Shown here: positions 54,164 through 63,724 of the stretch, in pieces | Numbering within the stretch: the stretch's first letter is position 1 | Layout: each line of letters begins with the position of its first letter | Assembly (NCBI RefSeq): GCF_028553805.1 | Contig: NZ_CP067140.1 | Span: forward strand, 248,001-312,000 | DNA from: Paracoccus saliphilus | GTDB taxonomy: Bacteria; Pseudomonadota; Alphaproteobacteria; Rhodobacterales; Rhodobacteraceae | Length of the DNA: 64,000 nucleotides | Direction of reading: 5' to 3' | Program-made: the position numbers and the translations under genes | The notes under the pieces: model-generated | The model's database searches: none | Told to the model about the DNA's origin: nothing | What the model saw: the letters and a program-made list of their open reading frames with translations, nothing else

Positions 54164-54655
54164 CTAGCGTTTTTTCGATTTGATCAGGCCTTTGCAAATG
54201 CGCGTTTGCGGGTCGAGGCGGACGTACTCTCGGGCCGAGATCACGTTCATGCCCAAAGACTGGTTCCAGCCTCCGAACCATCGCTGGCGGATGCCGTTCC
54301 GGTAATAGCTGCCCATGATCTGATCGACATAGGGTGGAATGATCGAGGTGTTCGGGATACGAGGCGCGTGAAACCCGATTCGGGCATAGGGGCCGAGGCA
54401 GGCATTGGGCATGGTGATCAGCATCGTACAGGCCGAACGGCAATAGCCCCGGATACGGACGGTTTTTCCCGACCGGGCAAGTCGTTCGCGCTGCTGGACC
54501 ATCTCCAGCACATTGCCGCCCTTGTCGTTCACGACATCGATGAGCTTCGGACGCTCACGTATCTCTGCAATTCCCGCATACGGTGCCAGAGACAGCATCA
54601 AGACGGTGCCGATCAGCGGGGCATATCTGCGCATTCTCGTAAACATGGGATGCAT
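54164..54655 (-). CDS. Secreted protein with ClpP/crotonase-like region (COG3904-like)
   Basis: A 163-aa protein with a signal peptide (cleavage near AGIAEIR). The core [22 protein letters not shown] resembles the COG3904 group of predicted periplasmic proteins, where Ser74 in the CRSAC motif lies at the ClpP-type nucleophile position and His96 in GFHAP at the second position. Two cysteines flank Ser74. An enzymatic function is not proven. It shares an upstream region with rimO on the opposite strand. Confidence 0.65.
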   Translation of the reverse strand: MHPMFTRMRRYAPLIGTVLMLSLAPYAGIAEIRERPKLIDVVNDKGGNVLEMVQQRERLARSGKTVRIRGYCRSACTMLITMPNACLGPYARIGFHAPRIPNTSIIPPYVDQIMGSYYRNGIRQRWFGGWNQSLGMNVISAREYVRLDPQTRICKGLIKSKKR

Positions 54656-54752
54656 ATGCCGTGAAACGCTGTGGAAGGGGAAGTCACGTTCCGGCGAACA
54701 CGGCCTGCGATGCTCTCTTTTCAGGTGCCTCCGAATCGCTTATGTGCGGCAG

Positions 54753-56117
54753 ATGCATCAGAACCCGCCCGATCTTCGCCCCGATCTAGCCCGTGCCACC
54801 GTTCCCGATGAGCGGCGAGCGGGTCAGCCGACCATCGGCATGGTCAGCCTTGGCTGCCCCAAGGCGCTGGTCGACAGCGAGCGTATCCTGACGCGGCTGC
54901 GGGCAGAGGGTTACGCGATCAGCCCCGATTACGGCGGTGCGGATGTGGTGATCGTCAACACCTGCGGCTTTCTCGACAGCGCCAAGGCGGAATCGCTGGA
55001 GGCGATCGGCGAGGCGTTGCAGGAAAACGGCCGGGTGATCGTCACCGGCTGCCTAGGGGCCGAACCGGAATATATCACCGGCGCGCATCCCAAGGTGCTG
55101 GCCGTCACCGGGCCGCATCAATATGAATCCGTTCTGGATGCGGTGCACGGGGTGGTGCCGCCCTCGCCGGATCCCTTTGTCGATCTGCTGCCTGCCAGCG
55201 GTGTTACGCTGACCCCGCGCCATTACAGCTATCTCAAGATTTCCGAGGGCTGTAATCACAAATGCAAGTTCTGCATCATTCCCGACATGCGCGGAAAGCT
55301 GGTCAGCCGTCCCGCCCACGCCGTGATCCGCGAGGCCGAGAAGCTGGTCGAGGCCGGGGTGAAGGAACTGCTGGTCATCTCTCAGGACACCAGCGCCTAT
55401 GGCGTTGACCGCAAATTCGCCGAAGAACGTGGCCATCGCGCTCATATCACCGACCTGGCCCGCGATCTCGGGGAATTGGGCGCATGGGTGCGGCTGCATT
55501 ACGTCTATCCCTATCCGTATGTGCGTGAATTGATCCCGCTGATGGCCGAAGGCTTGGTGCTGCCCTATCTGGATATTCCCTTCCAGCATGCCCATCCCGA
55601 TACGCTCAAACGCATGGCCCGCCCCGCGGCGGCGGCGAAAACGCTGGACGAGATCGCAGCGTGGCGTTCGGTCTGTCCCGATATCACCCTTCGTTCGACC
55701 TTCATCGTCGGCTATCCCGGCGAGACCGAGGCAGAGTTCCAGACCCTATTGGACTGGCTGGACGAGGCGCAACTGGACCGGGTCGGCTGCTTCCAATATG
55801 AAAATGTCGAGGGTGCGCGGGCCAATGACCTGCCCGATCACGTGGCGGACGAGGTTAAACAGGATCGGTTCGACCGGTTCATGCAGAAGGCGCAGGCGAT
55901 ATCCGAGGCAAAGCTTGCGGCCAAGATCGGGCGCAAGCTGGAGGTGATCGTCGATGCCGTTGACGAAGAAGGCGCGACTTGCCGCACCAAGGCCGATGCA
56001 CCCGAGATCGATGGCAACCTGTTCGTAGACGAGGGCTTCGAGGCGCTGAAACCGGGCGATATCGTGACCGTGACAGTGGATGAGGCGGGCGAATACGATC
56101 TCTGGGGCAGGCTGTGA
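54753..56117 (+). CDS. rimO: Ribosomal protein S12 methylthiotransferase
   Basis: RimO (454 aa), a radical-SAM enzyme that adds a methylthio group to Asp88 of ribosomal protein S12. The N-terminal UPF0004 domain carries three cysteines ([27 protein letters not shown]) for the auxiliary cluster. The radical-SAM CxxxCxxC motif is [15 protein letters not shown], and a C-terminal TRAM domain closes the protein. ATG 54753 is the first in-frame codon matching the family. Its stop overlaps the restriction-like gene by 4 bases. Confidence 0.95.
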   Translation: MHQNPPDLRPDLARATVPDERRAGQPTIGMVSLGCPKALVDSERILTRLRAEGYAISPDYGGADVVIVNTCGFLDSAKAESLEAIGEALQENGRVIVTGCLGAEPEYITGAHPKVLAVTGPHQYESVLDAVHGVVPPSPDPFVDLLPASGVTLTPRHYSYLKISEGCNHKCKFCIIPDMRGKLVSRPAHAVIREAEKLVEAGVKELLVISQDTSAYGVDRKFAEERGHRAHITDLARDLGELGAWVRLHYVYPYPYVRELIPLMAEGLVLPYLDIPFQHAHPDTLKRMARPAAAAKTLDEIAAWRSVCPDITLRSTFIVGYPGETEAEFQTLLDWLDEAQLDRVGCFQYENVEGARANDLPDHVADEVKQDRFDRFMQKAQAISEAKLAAKIGRKLEVIVDAVDEEGATCRTKADAPEIDGNLFVDEGFEALKPGDIVTVTVDEAGEYDLWGRL

Positions 56118-56713
56118 GCCTGCAGGAACGTCTGCCCGAATTCGTGCGGACCCATTACGAGGTGCATGAATGGCGGCATGCCAGTGCCATCCTCGCCCAC
56201 GATTTTCAGGACGAATGGCGCGATATCCTGGATGTGCTGACCGCGTTCCGCCTGCGTCGCGAATGGATCGAGGTCGGTGGTGGCCGGAAATCACAGGTTG
56301 CCGACCGGATCGACGGTTTCCTGATGCGTCGCGGATGGGAGGAAAAGCAGTTCCAGACGGCGATGCTGGTCGATGGCAACCGGCTCGACAGTCCGACCCA
56401 CAAGATCGACTGCTATCGCAACAAGATCGGGCTCGAGATCGAATGGAACAACAAGGATCCTTTCTACGACCGCGATCTGAACAATTTTCGCCTGCTGTTC
56501 GATTTGCGCGCGCTGAGTGTTGGTGTCATCATAACCAGATCGGACGAGCTTCAGGATATCTTCAACGATCTGGGGCGAAAATCGTCCTTCGGGGCATCGA
56601 CCACGCATATGTCCAAGCTGCTACCGCGAATTGAAGGTGGCGGTGGGGCCGGATGTCCTCTATTGGTGTTCGGGATAACCAAGAAACTATATGTTGACGG
56701 AGGGCAGCCATGA
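56114..56713 (+). CDS. BglII-family restriction endonuclease-like protein
   Basis: A 199-aa protein resembling the BglII/BstYI group of type II endonucleases. The predicted catalytic core is Asp99 in THKIDCYRN with Glu108 and Glu110 in [11 protein letters not shown], matching the D-Xn-E-x-E/Q arrangement of that group. It starts with GTG within the rimO stop (GTGA) and ends overlapping the MT-A70 methyltransferase gene by 4 bases. The pairing suggests a type II restriction-modification system recognising a GATC-related or similar site, but the recognition sequence cannot be read from sequence. Confidence 0.75.
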   Translation: MSLQERLPEFVRTHYEVHEWRHASAILAHDFQDEWRDILDVLTAFRLRREWIEVGGGRKSQVADRIDGFLMRRGWEEKQFQTAMLVDGNRLDSPTHKIDCYRNKIGLEIEWNNKDPFYDRDLNNFRLLFDLRALSVGVIITRSDELQDIFNDLGRKSSFGASTTHMSKLLPRIEGGGGAGCPLLVFGITKKLYVDGGQP

Positions 56714-57351
56714 ACAGTGCATCTGACGACCTGCTGGCTGTCGCCGGTGATACCCGCTTTGGCACGATCCTCGCTGATCCGCCTTGGCAGTTCCAGAACC
56801 GCACCGGCAAGATGGCGCCCGAGCACAAGCGCCTGTCGCGCTATCCGACCATGACGCTGGACGATATCTGCGATCTGCCGGTCGAGGCCATCGCGGCGGC
56901 GCGCGCGCATCTGTATCTGTGGGTGCCAAATGCGCTGCTACCCGAGGGGCTGCGCGTCATGGATCAATGGGGCTTCAAGTACAAGAGCAACCTGATCTGG
57001 TACAAGGTCCGCAAGGATGGCGGTCCCGACCGGCGCGGCGTGGGGTTCTATTTTCGCAACGTGACCGAAGTGCTGCTGTTCGGGGTTCGGGGCAAGGATG
57101 TCCGGACGCTCGACCCCGGACGCTCGCAGGAGAACGTATTCGTCTCGCGTAAACGCGAGCATAGCCGCAAGCCGGATGAACAATATGACGTGATCGAGGC
57201 TTGCAGCTGGGGGCCTCGTCTGGAAATGTTTGCACGCGGTGCGCGCGAGGGCTGGACCGTTTGGGGAAATCAGTCGGAGGAATACGAGCCGAACTGGCCG
57301 ACCTATGCCAATCACTCGCAAAGTAATGTTGTTAAGCTGCGTTCAAAGTAA
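56710..57351 (+). CDS. MT-A70 family adenine methyltransferase
   Basis: A 213-aa methyltransferase of the MT-A70 family. The catalytic DPPW motif (residues 23-26, in ILADPPWQF) is the N6-adenine signature. Later family stretches include HLYLWVPNALLPEGL and the C-terminal WGPRLEMFARGAREGW. It follows the endonuclease-like gene with a 4-base overlap (ATGA), so it probably protects the host DNA from the partner. RNA substrates are possible in the wider family. Confidence 0.88.
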   Translation: MNSASDDLLAVAGDTRFGTILADPPWQFQNRTGKMAPEHKRLSRYPTMTLDDICDLPVEAIAAARAHLYLWVPNALLPEGLRVMDQWGFKYKSNLIWYKVRKDGGPDRRGVGFYFRNVTEVLLFGVRGKDVRTLDPGRSQENVFVSRKREHSRKPDEQYDVIEACSWGPRLEMFARGAREGWTVWGNQSEEYEPNWPTYANHSQSNVVKLRSK

Positions 57352-57378
57352 CCTCTGCCATTTGACAGTCATTTTTCC

Positions 57379-58257
57379 ATGCTGCCACCAATGATCACCA
57401 TCAGCCCCGCCTTCGATCCCGAGGGCAAGCCGCGCAAACCCGGCGCTCTTTGCATCGGCGCGCAAAAGGCAGGCACGTCATGGCTTGCCCAGATGCTGGG
57501 CCAGCATCCGCAGATCTGGATTCCGCCCTTCAAGGAAGTCCAGTTCTTCAATCACCGCTATATTCCCGAGCATCAACGCTGGATCGGCTGGCACTACCGC
57601 AACAAGCCCAAGGAAATCCGTGACCGGCATATCAAGCGCGAAGTGCCGATGCCGCCCGAACTTGATCGCTATCTCGACGGGCTGACCACGGGGAAGATGT
57701 TCCATAACCATTGGTACAAGCGCGTCTTCGCGCCTGCCCCGGAAGGTGCGGTGCCGATGGATTTTACCCCCGAGTATTCGACCCTGCCCGAAAAAGGGGT
57801 CGAATTCATTGCCAGTTTCCTGCGCAAGGTGAGGGTTCTCTACCTGATTCGTCACCCGGTCGACCGGGCTATCTCGCAACTGCGAATGAACCTGCGCCGC
57901 GAGAAACGGACACCCGAGACATTGGACGACTGGCTGAAAGAGATCGAGAATCCGGTTCTTTACGACAGGGGGGATTACGCGACATACCTGCCTCGCTGGC
58001 AGCGGCATTTCCCGGAGATGATGGTGATCCCCTTCGGTCGAATCGCCCGCGCACCCGGTGAGTTGATGGACGAGGTCGAGGAATATTTGGGCCTCGGCCC
58101 TTATCCCTATGGCAATCTTGGACAGAAGGTTTTCGCGAATCCGTCGGGGCTGAAACCCCCGGCCGAAGCGATTTCGGCCCTGACCGAACACATGGCGCCG
58201 CAGATAGAGTTCCTTAAGGCGGAGTTCGGATCGGAATTCGTGGACGAAACTCGCTAG
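57379..58257 (+). CDS. Sulfotransferase
   Basis: A 292-aa PAPS-dependent sulfotransferase. The 5'-phosphosulfate loop is CIGAQKAGTSWLAQML (residues about 25-40), and the 3'-phosphate-binding motif is YLIRHPVDRAISQLR. It transfers sulfate to an unknown sugar or phenol. ATG 57379 or 57391 could start; neither has a clear ribosome site. It lies 27 bases after the methyltransferase gene and may belong to the same transcript. Confidence 0.88.
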   Translation: MLPPMITISPAFDPEGKPRKPGALCIGAQKAGTSWLAQMLGQHPQIWIPPFKEVQFFNHRYIPEHQRWIGWHYRNKPKEIRDRHIKREVPMPPELDRYLDGLTTGKMFHNHWYKRVFAPAPEGAVPMDFTPEYSTLPEKGVEFIASFLRKVRVLYLIRHPVDRAISQLRMNLRREKRTPETLDDWLKEIENPVLYDRGDYATYLPRWQRHFPEMMVIPFGRIARAPGELMDEVEEYLGLGPYPYGNLGQKVFANPSGLKPPAEAISALTEHMAPQIEFLKAEFGSEFVDETR

Positions 58258-58327
58258 GCATTTGCGGCTGCCCTTTCATGACCGGCCGCTTTGGCCTACA
58301 TAGCCGCAAAGTTTGCAGGAGAATTCG

Positions 58328-59983
58328 ATGGCGTCCTATCAGTTCGTGTATCACATGGACGGTGTGTCCAAGACCTATCCCGGTGGCAAGAAGGTCTTTG
58401 AAAACATCCGTCTGAACTTCCTTCCCGGCGTCAAGATCGGTGTTGTCGGCGTGAACGGCGCCGGTAAATCGACGCTGCTGCGCGTCATGGCCGGTCTCGA
58501 CAAGGATTTCACCGGCGAGGCATGGGCAGCCAAGGGCGCGACCGTGGGCTATCTGCCGCAGGAACCCCAGCTCGATTCATCGCTGAACGTGCGTGAAAAT
58601 GTCATGCTGGGCGTTGCGGCCAAACAGGCCAAGCTGGAGCGCTATAACGAGTTGGCGATGAATTACTCGGATGAGACCGCCGAGGAGATGGCCAAGCTGC
58701 AGGATGAAATCGACGCCGAGAACCTCTGGGACCTGGACAGCCAGATCGATGTCGCGATGGAAGCCCTGCGTTGCCCGCCCGACGATGCCGATGTCGAAAC
58801 GCTCTCGGGTGGTGAACGCCGGCGTGTGGCTCTGTGCAAGCTGCTGCTTGAGGCGCCCGACATGCTGCTGCTGGACGAACCGACCAACCACCTGGACGCC
58901 GAGACGATCGCATGGCTGCAAAAGCACCTGATCGAATATCCCGGCACGATCCTGATCGTCACCCATGACCGGTATTTCCTTGACGATATCACCAGCTGGA
59001 TACTCGAGCTGGATCGTGGCCGGGGTGTTCCCTACGAGGGTAACTATTCGGCTTGGCTGGAACAGAAGGCCAAGCGGCTTGCTCAGGAGGCCCGCGAGGA
59101 CAAGGCCAAGCAAAAGACGCTGGAGCGCGAACTGGAATGGATTCGCGCAGGTGCCAAGGCGCGGCAGGCCAAGCAGAAGGCCCGGATCAACTCCTATAAC
59201 GAAATGGCCAACCAGTCCGAGCGCGAGAAGCTTTCCCGCGCGCAGATCATCGTCCCGAATGGTGAGCGCCTTGGAAGCAAGGTGATCGAGGTGAGCGGCC
59301 TCAAGAAAGCCATGGGCGACAAGTTGCTGGTCGAGGACCTGGATTTCAGCTTGCCTCCGGGTGGCATCGTCGGCGTGATCGGCCCGAACGGTGCCGGTAA
59401 ATCGACGCTGTTCCGCATGCTGACCGGGCAGGAGCAGCCCGATGCCGGAGAGATCAGTTTCGGCGACACGGTGCAGCTTTCCTATGTCGATCAGTCTCGT
59501 GATGCCTTGGAGGCAGGGAAGACTGTATGGGAGGAAATCAGCGGCGGGGCCGAACAGATCGAGCTAGGCGACGCGCAGATGAACAGCCGCGCCTATTGCT
59601 CTGCCTTCAACTTCAAGGGTGGTGACCAGCAAAAGAAGGTCGGCCAGCTCTCGGGCGGTGAACGCAACCGCGTGCACATGGCCAAGCTGCTGAAATCCGG
59701 CGGCAATGTCCTGTTGCTGGACGAACCGACCAACGATCTGGATGTCGAGACCCTGCAGGCTCTGGAAGGCGCGTTAGAGGATTTTGCGGGCTGCGCGGTG
59801 ATCATTTCGCACGACCGTTTCTTCCTCGACCGTCTTTGCACGCATATCCTGGCCTTCGAGGGCGATGCCCATGTCGAATGGTTCGAGGGCAATTTCGAGG
59901 CTTATGAAGAAGACAAGGTCCGTCGTCTTGGCCCGGACTCGATCGAGCCTAAGCGGGTGAAATACAAGAAATTCACTAGGTAA
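58328..59983 (+). CDS. ettA: Energy-dependent translational throttle protein
   Basis: EttA (551 aa), an ABC-F ATPase that binds the ribosomal E site and controls entry into elongation. Two nucleotide-binding domains are present, each with Walker A ([16 protein letters not shown]), signature ([16 protein letters not shown]) and Walker B ([22 protein letters not shown]). The arm domain in the first half and the linker with [18 protein letters not shown] are the EttA type. ATG 58328 follows GGAG at 8 bases. Confidence 0.96.
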   Translation: MASYQFVYHMDGVSKTYPGGKKVFENIRLNFLPGVKIGVVGVNGAGKSTLLRVMAGLDKDFTGEAWAAKGATVGYLPQEPQLDSSLNVRENVMLGVAAKQAKLERYNELAMNYSDETAEEMAKLQDEIDAENLWDLDSQIDVAMEALRCPPDDADVETLSGGERRRVALCKLLLEAPDMLLLDEPTNHLDAETIAWLQKHLIEYPGTILIVTHDRYFLDDITSWILELDRGRGVPYEGNYSAWLEQKAKRLAQEAREDKAKQKTLERELEWIRAGAKARQAKQKARINSYNEMANQSEREKLSRAQIIVPNGERLGSKVIEVSGLKKAMGDKLLVEDLDFSLPPGGIVGVIGPNGAGKSTLFRMLTGQEQPDAGEISFGDTVQLSYVDQSRDALEAGKTVWEEISGGAEQIELGDAQMNSRAYCSAFNFKGGDQQKKVGQLSGGERNRVHMAKLLKSGGNVLLLDEPTNDLDVETLQALEGALEDFAGCAVIISHDRFFLDRLCTHILAFEGDAHVEWFEGNFEAYEEDKVRRLGPDSIEPKRVKYKKFTR

Positions 59984-60082
59984 TCGCAGGTCATGAATCC
60001 CACCGGAACGTGACTGGCTTTCGCCGGTCGCGCGTCCTAATCATGGAAAAATTGCCCGATCGCAGCCTCGAAAGGACCGCCC

Positions 60083-60712
60083 ATGCCGACACGCCGTCAT
60101 ATCCTCGTCAGCGGAGCCGCTCTTGGGGTAGGGGCAGTCATGCCCGCCTTTGCGCAGGATGCCGACCGCCCCAACCCGATGCCGGAGGAACTGCGCAAGG
60201 CGATGGAGCGTGATCCGACCTCACCGGTTCTGGGCAATCCGGATGGCGATATCACCCTGACCGAGTTCTTCGATTACAACTGCCCCTTCTGCCGCGAGAT
60301 GGTCGGCACCGTGCAGAAGCTGATTTCCTCCGATCCACAGCTGCGGGTGGTTTACCGTGAATGGCCGGTTTTCGGGGAAGGCTCGGTCTTTGCGGCGCGG
60401 GCTTCTCTGGCGTCGCTGGATCAGGGCAAATACTGGCCGTTTCATGCCGCTCTGTTGGGGATGAAGGATCGCGCGGTCGAAGCGACTGTGATGCGCGTGG
60501 CGCGTAAAGTCGGGCTGGATGAAGACAAGCTGCGCGCCGACATGGAATCGCCTCGCGTGGAAGAACATATCCAGATGAGCAGCAATCTCGCCGAGCATAT
60601 GGGCCTGATGGGCACGCCGACCTTCATCGCGGGGGATGAGGGCGTTTTCGGCGAAATGAGTCTTGAGGAAATACAGGGCCTGGTCGCCCGTGGGCGCAAG
60701 ACCCTCGGTTAA
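60083..60712 (+). CDS. DsbA-family thiol-disulfide protein
   Basis: A 209-aa exported thioredoxin-fold protein with a twin-arginine-like signal (TRRHILVSG, then cleavage near AFAQ). The active site is Cys67-Pro-Phe-Cys70 in FFDYNCPFCREM, and the cis-Pro loop is GTPTFIAG. It resembles DsbA/BdbD/Com1-type proteins that introduce or shuffle disulfides in the periplasm. The redox partner is not visible. AAAGGA precedes the start. Confidence 0.9.
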   Translation: MPTRRHILVSGAALGVGAVMPAFAQDADRPNPMPEELRKAMERDPTSPVLGNPDGDITLTEFFDYNCPFCREMVGTVQKLISSDPQLRVVYREWPVFGEGSVFAARASLASLDQGKYWPFHAALLGMKDRAVEATVMRVARKVGLDEDKLRADMESPRVEEHIQMSSNLAEHMGLMGTPTFIAGDEGVFGEMSLEEIQGLVARGRKTLG

Positions 60713-60996
60713 CGTATCTTGCCTTTCCAGCCGGGCGGGCGCTTGGCCACCCATGCGAAGAACCGGGCGAGTTCCGGGTGGCTGCGCAGGGCTTCGACCG
60801 TGTTGTAGTGGCGGGCCAGTTCGGTTTCCGACAGCGTCTTGTGGATGGTCGAGTGGCATACCTGGTGCAACAGCACGGTCGCACCGCCCTTGCCGCCGCG
60901 CAGGCGTGGGATCAGGTGATGTCGGCTCTGCGGCACCTCGGGCGGGATCGGGCGTCCGCAAAGCGGGCAGGTCGGATCGGTGTCGGTGCCGTCCAT
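60709..60996 (-). CDS. HNH endonuclease-like small protein
   Basis: A 95-aa protein with an HNH-like core: CPLCGRPIPPEVPQSRHHLIPRLRGGKGG, then LLHQVCHSTIHKTLSE, with zinc-type CxxC and the His-His...Asn/His pattern. Such small HNH proteins are widespread in alphaproteobacteria and usually uncharacterised. ATG 60996 starts the conserved domain; the frame is open further upstream. It overlaps the DsbA-like gene by 4 bases at their 3' ends. Confidence 0.8.
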   Translation of the reverse strand: MDGTDTDPTCPLCGRPIPPEVPQSRHHLIPRLRGGKGGATVLLHQVCHSTIHKTLSETELARHYNTVEALRSHPELARFFAWVAKRPPGWKGKIR

Positions 60997-61018
60997 GTCC
61001 AATCCCGCAGCGGTGGCT

Positions 61019-62905
61019 TCAAGCGAGCCATTCCCATGGCCGGGTATGCTCCCCAAGCCTGCGCTTGACCTCGGCTTCGTCCACCTCGCCATTGCGTGTC
61101 AAACGGGCCACCAGACCGCGTTTCTTGTCGTCGACAACCTCGGTCACGCTGGCACCGGTTCCCTCCAGCACCTCGTTATAGATTCGGGCGATTGCCAGCT
61201 TGCGCAGGTCGGGCTTGAAGATCTTGCCGACCGCCGTCTTGGGCAGTTCGGGCAGGATCTCGACATGTTTGGGGATAGCTGCGCGTTCGTGAATATTGTT
61301 GCTCGCGTGTTCCATCAGTTCCTCGACCGTCACCGTAGCGTTCGAGGTCAGCTCGACATAGACGCAGGGCAGTTCGCCCGCAAAGCTGTCGGGCTGTCCG
61401 ATTGCGCCTGCGAACGCAACTTGCGGATGACTGAGCAGCCCGTCCTCGATCTCTGCGGGGTCGATATTGTGACCGCCCCGGATGATCAGATCCTTCGCCC
61501 GGCCGGTGATCCACAGATAGCCATCCGCATCGATCCGGCCCAGATCGCCTGTGCGCAGATACACGTCCTCGGTGAATAGCCGGTGGTTCTTTTCGGCCTC
61601 GGTATAGGTCGAGCCGGGAATGACGCCGGGATTGGCCACACAGATCTCGCCCACTTCATCCACGCCGCATTCATGCACATTGCCCGCATCGTCGTGATTG
61701 AGGATGCGAACATGGGTATAGGGAAGGGGGACCCCGACCGAGCCGACCTTCTTCAGCCCGTCGATGGGGTTGCAGCTGACCAGGCAGGTGGCCTCGGTCA
61801 GTCCGTAGCCTTCGGCGATCTCGACCCCGGTGGCCTGTTTGAAGCGGTTATACAGTTCCAGCGGCAGAGGGGCCGAGCCGGAGATTGCCGTTCGCAGGGA
61901 CGAGACATCTGCATCCACCGGTCGCTGCATGAGCGCCGAGATAGCGGTCGGTACGGTGATCAGGAAAGTGCATTGCCAGCGCTCGATCAGCTTCCAGAAA
62001 TTGTCGAAGACGCCTTCACCCCGGTAACCGGCAGGTGTGGGCATGATGATATGTGCCCCGGAGGCAATGCAGGACATCAGCACCGGATAGGCGGCGAAGA
62101 CGTGGAACATTGGCAGGGGGCACATCAGCACGTCGGTTTCGTCGAACAACAAGGTGCCGCCCAACCAGCCATTATAGATCATGCCGGAATATTTATGCTG
62201 CGCAAGCTTGGGCATGCCCGTTGTGCCGCCAGTATGGAAATAGGCGGCGATGCGGTCCTGTTGCGGGTCGTCGAATCGCAGGCGATCACGGTCTTGCCCG
62301 CTGGTTGCAGCCTCGAAATCCAGTACCTTGGCATCGTGCTGTGCTGCCACCTTTGGCCGGAGCAGCGGCACGATGAAGCGTTTCAATCCCCGCAGATGCC
62401 GGTTCAGGTCGATTTCGACGACATGCGAGACATTGGGGGCCGAGGCGACGGCCTCTGCTGCCTTCTGGGCGACATCGCTCTTGGGAAAGGCCTTCAGTGT
62501 GACCAGTACCTTGGCATTGGTTTCGCGCAGAATCCCTGCAATCTGTTCGGGGTCCAGTAGCGGATTGATCGGATTGACGATTCCCGCCGTTGCACCGGCC
62601 AGCAGAACCACTGGTGTCTCGATGCTGTTGGGCAGCAGATAGGCGATGGTATCGTTTGGACCTACGCCAAGGCTGTGAAACAGGTTGGCGGTCTGGGTGA
62701 CGCGCGCCAGAAGCTCTTGCCAGTTCAGCGTCGTCGCGTGGTCCTGTGGTCCCGACATAAGCTGAAAGCTGATGGCCGGGCGGTCGGGGAAACGGCGGGC
62801 CGTGCGTTCGAGAAATCCGTAGAGCGTTGCGGGAAGATCCCGTGCCTCATAGGCCATCTCGGCTTCGATACGGTTGCGGTCATCGTAGTTGACAAAACGG
62901 CCCAT
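61019..62905 (-). CDS. Acyl-CoA synthetase
   Basis: A 628-aa AMP-forming ligase. The ATP/AMP motif is YFHTGGTTGMPKLAQHK, further conserved segments are AEGYGLTEATC and TGDLGRIDADGYLWITGRAKDLIIRGGHNIDP, and the catalytic Lys is in PKTAVGKIFKPDL. It activates a carboxylic acid, probably medium to long chain, for beta-oxidation or another pathway. Chain-length specificity is unknown. ATG 62905 is chosen because it opens the family N-terminus. Confidence 0.9.
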   Translation of the reverse strand: MGRFVNYDDRNRIEAEMAYEARDLPATLYGFLERTARRFPDRPAISFQLMSGPQDHATTLNWQELLARVTQTANLFHSLGVGPNDTIAYLLPNSIETPVVLLAGATAGIVNPINPLLDPEQIAGILRETNAKVLVTLKAFPKSDVAQKAAEAVASAPNVSHVVEIDLNRHLRGLKRFIVPLLRPKVAAQHDAKVLDFEAATSGQDRDRLRFDDPQQDRIAAYFHTGGTTGMPKLAQHKYSGMIYNGWLGGTLLFDETDVLMCPLPMFHVFAAYPVLMSCIASGAHIIMPTPAGYRGEGVFDNFWKLIERWQCTFLITVPTAISALMQRPVDADVSSLRTAISGSAPLPLELYNRFKQATGVEIAEGYGLTEATCLVSCNPIDGLKKVGSVGVPLPYTHVRILNHDDAGNVHECGVDEVGEICVANPGVIPGSTYTEAEKNHRLFTEDVYLRTGDLGRIDADGYLWITGRAKDLIIRGGHNIDPAEIEDGLLSHPQVAFAGAIGQPDSFAGELPCVYVELTSNATVTVEELMEHASNNIHERAAIPKHVEILPELPKTAVGKIFKPDLRKLAIARIYNEVLEGTGASVTEVVDDKKRGLVARLTRNGEVDEAEVKRRLGEHTRPWEWLA

Positions 62906-63057
62906 TCTTCCCCCCTCCTTCAGAACCCGTGCCACGGGTCCTGTTCGTGTTTGGCCAGAATGGGATGAAGTTACCCTTGTGGGCAAGGGTTTACCCTACA
63001 GGAGGTAGGCAGGACGCCGCGTCAGACCGCGATTCGGACGCGACGTCATGTCAAGCT

Positions 63058-63540
63058 TCATGTTGCCTGAGGGATGCGCAGCTTCTGGCCGGGATAGATC
63101 TTGTCCGGATCAGACAGCATCGGGCGGTTGGCCTCGAAGATTGCATGGTACTTGCTTGCGTCGCCCAGATATTCCTTGGCGATAGCCGACAATGTCTCGC
63201 CTTTTGCGACGGTATGGAATTGCGGCTTGGCATCTTCTGGCATATCGGCCTCGACCTTGGATATTCCTTCGATATTGCCAACGGCGAGGATCAGTTTCTC
63301 CATCGTTTCGCGATTCGCGCCGCGCGATTCGACCTTCACCGTATCGCCTTTCAGCGTCAGATGCACATCACCGGCATCCAGCCCAAGTGTCCGAAGCTCT
63401 TTTTTCAGCGCCTCGACCTTGGCTTGAGTTGCGTCTTTCTGTGCGGGTTTGGATGGTTCGGCGCCGGCTTCGGCCGGACTGGCCTCTGCCTTGCCGAATA
63501 TCGATTTGCCGGTATCCTTAACGAAATCCCAGATCGCCAT
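63058..63540 (-). CDS. lysM: BON and LysM domain protein (YgaU/Kbp-like)
   Basis: A 160-aa protein with an N-terminal BON domain (residues about 40-98) and a C-terminal LysM domain (FHTVAKGETLSAIAKEYLGDASKYHAIFEANRPML, 107-155). E. coli YgaU/Kbp, which has the same layout and near the same length, binds potassium and responds to osmotic stress. No signal peptide is seen, as in Kbp. The function here is inferred. Confidence 0.9.
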   Translation of the reverse strand: MAIWDFVKDTGKSIFGKAEASPAEAGAEPSKPAQKDATQAKVEALKKELRTLGLDAGDVHLTLKGDTVKVESRGANRETMEKLILAVGNIEGISKVEADMPEDAKPQFHTVAKGETLSAIAKEYLGDASKYHAIFEANRPMLSDPDKIYPGQKLRIPQAT

Positions 63541-63724
63541 CGTGATTATCCTTTCGAAAGGGGATCAACTTCGGTTGAACGCTGTCGACGATACAGAGGT
63601 TCCGCGACACGGCAAGGCGTGGCACCGCAGAAATGATCTGACGGCCTATTTCGCGTTAACCGGATCTTATGACTTGGCGCCCTATCCAGTGCCCAACCTG
63701 AACACGGAGCAGGAGGATTTGGGC

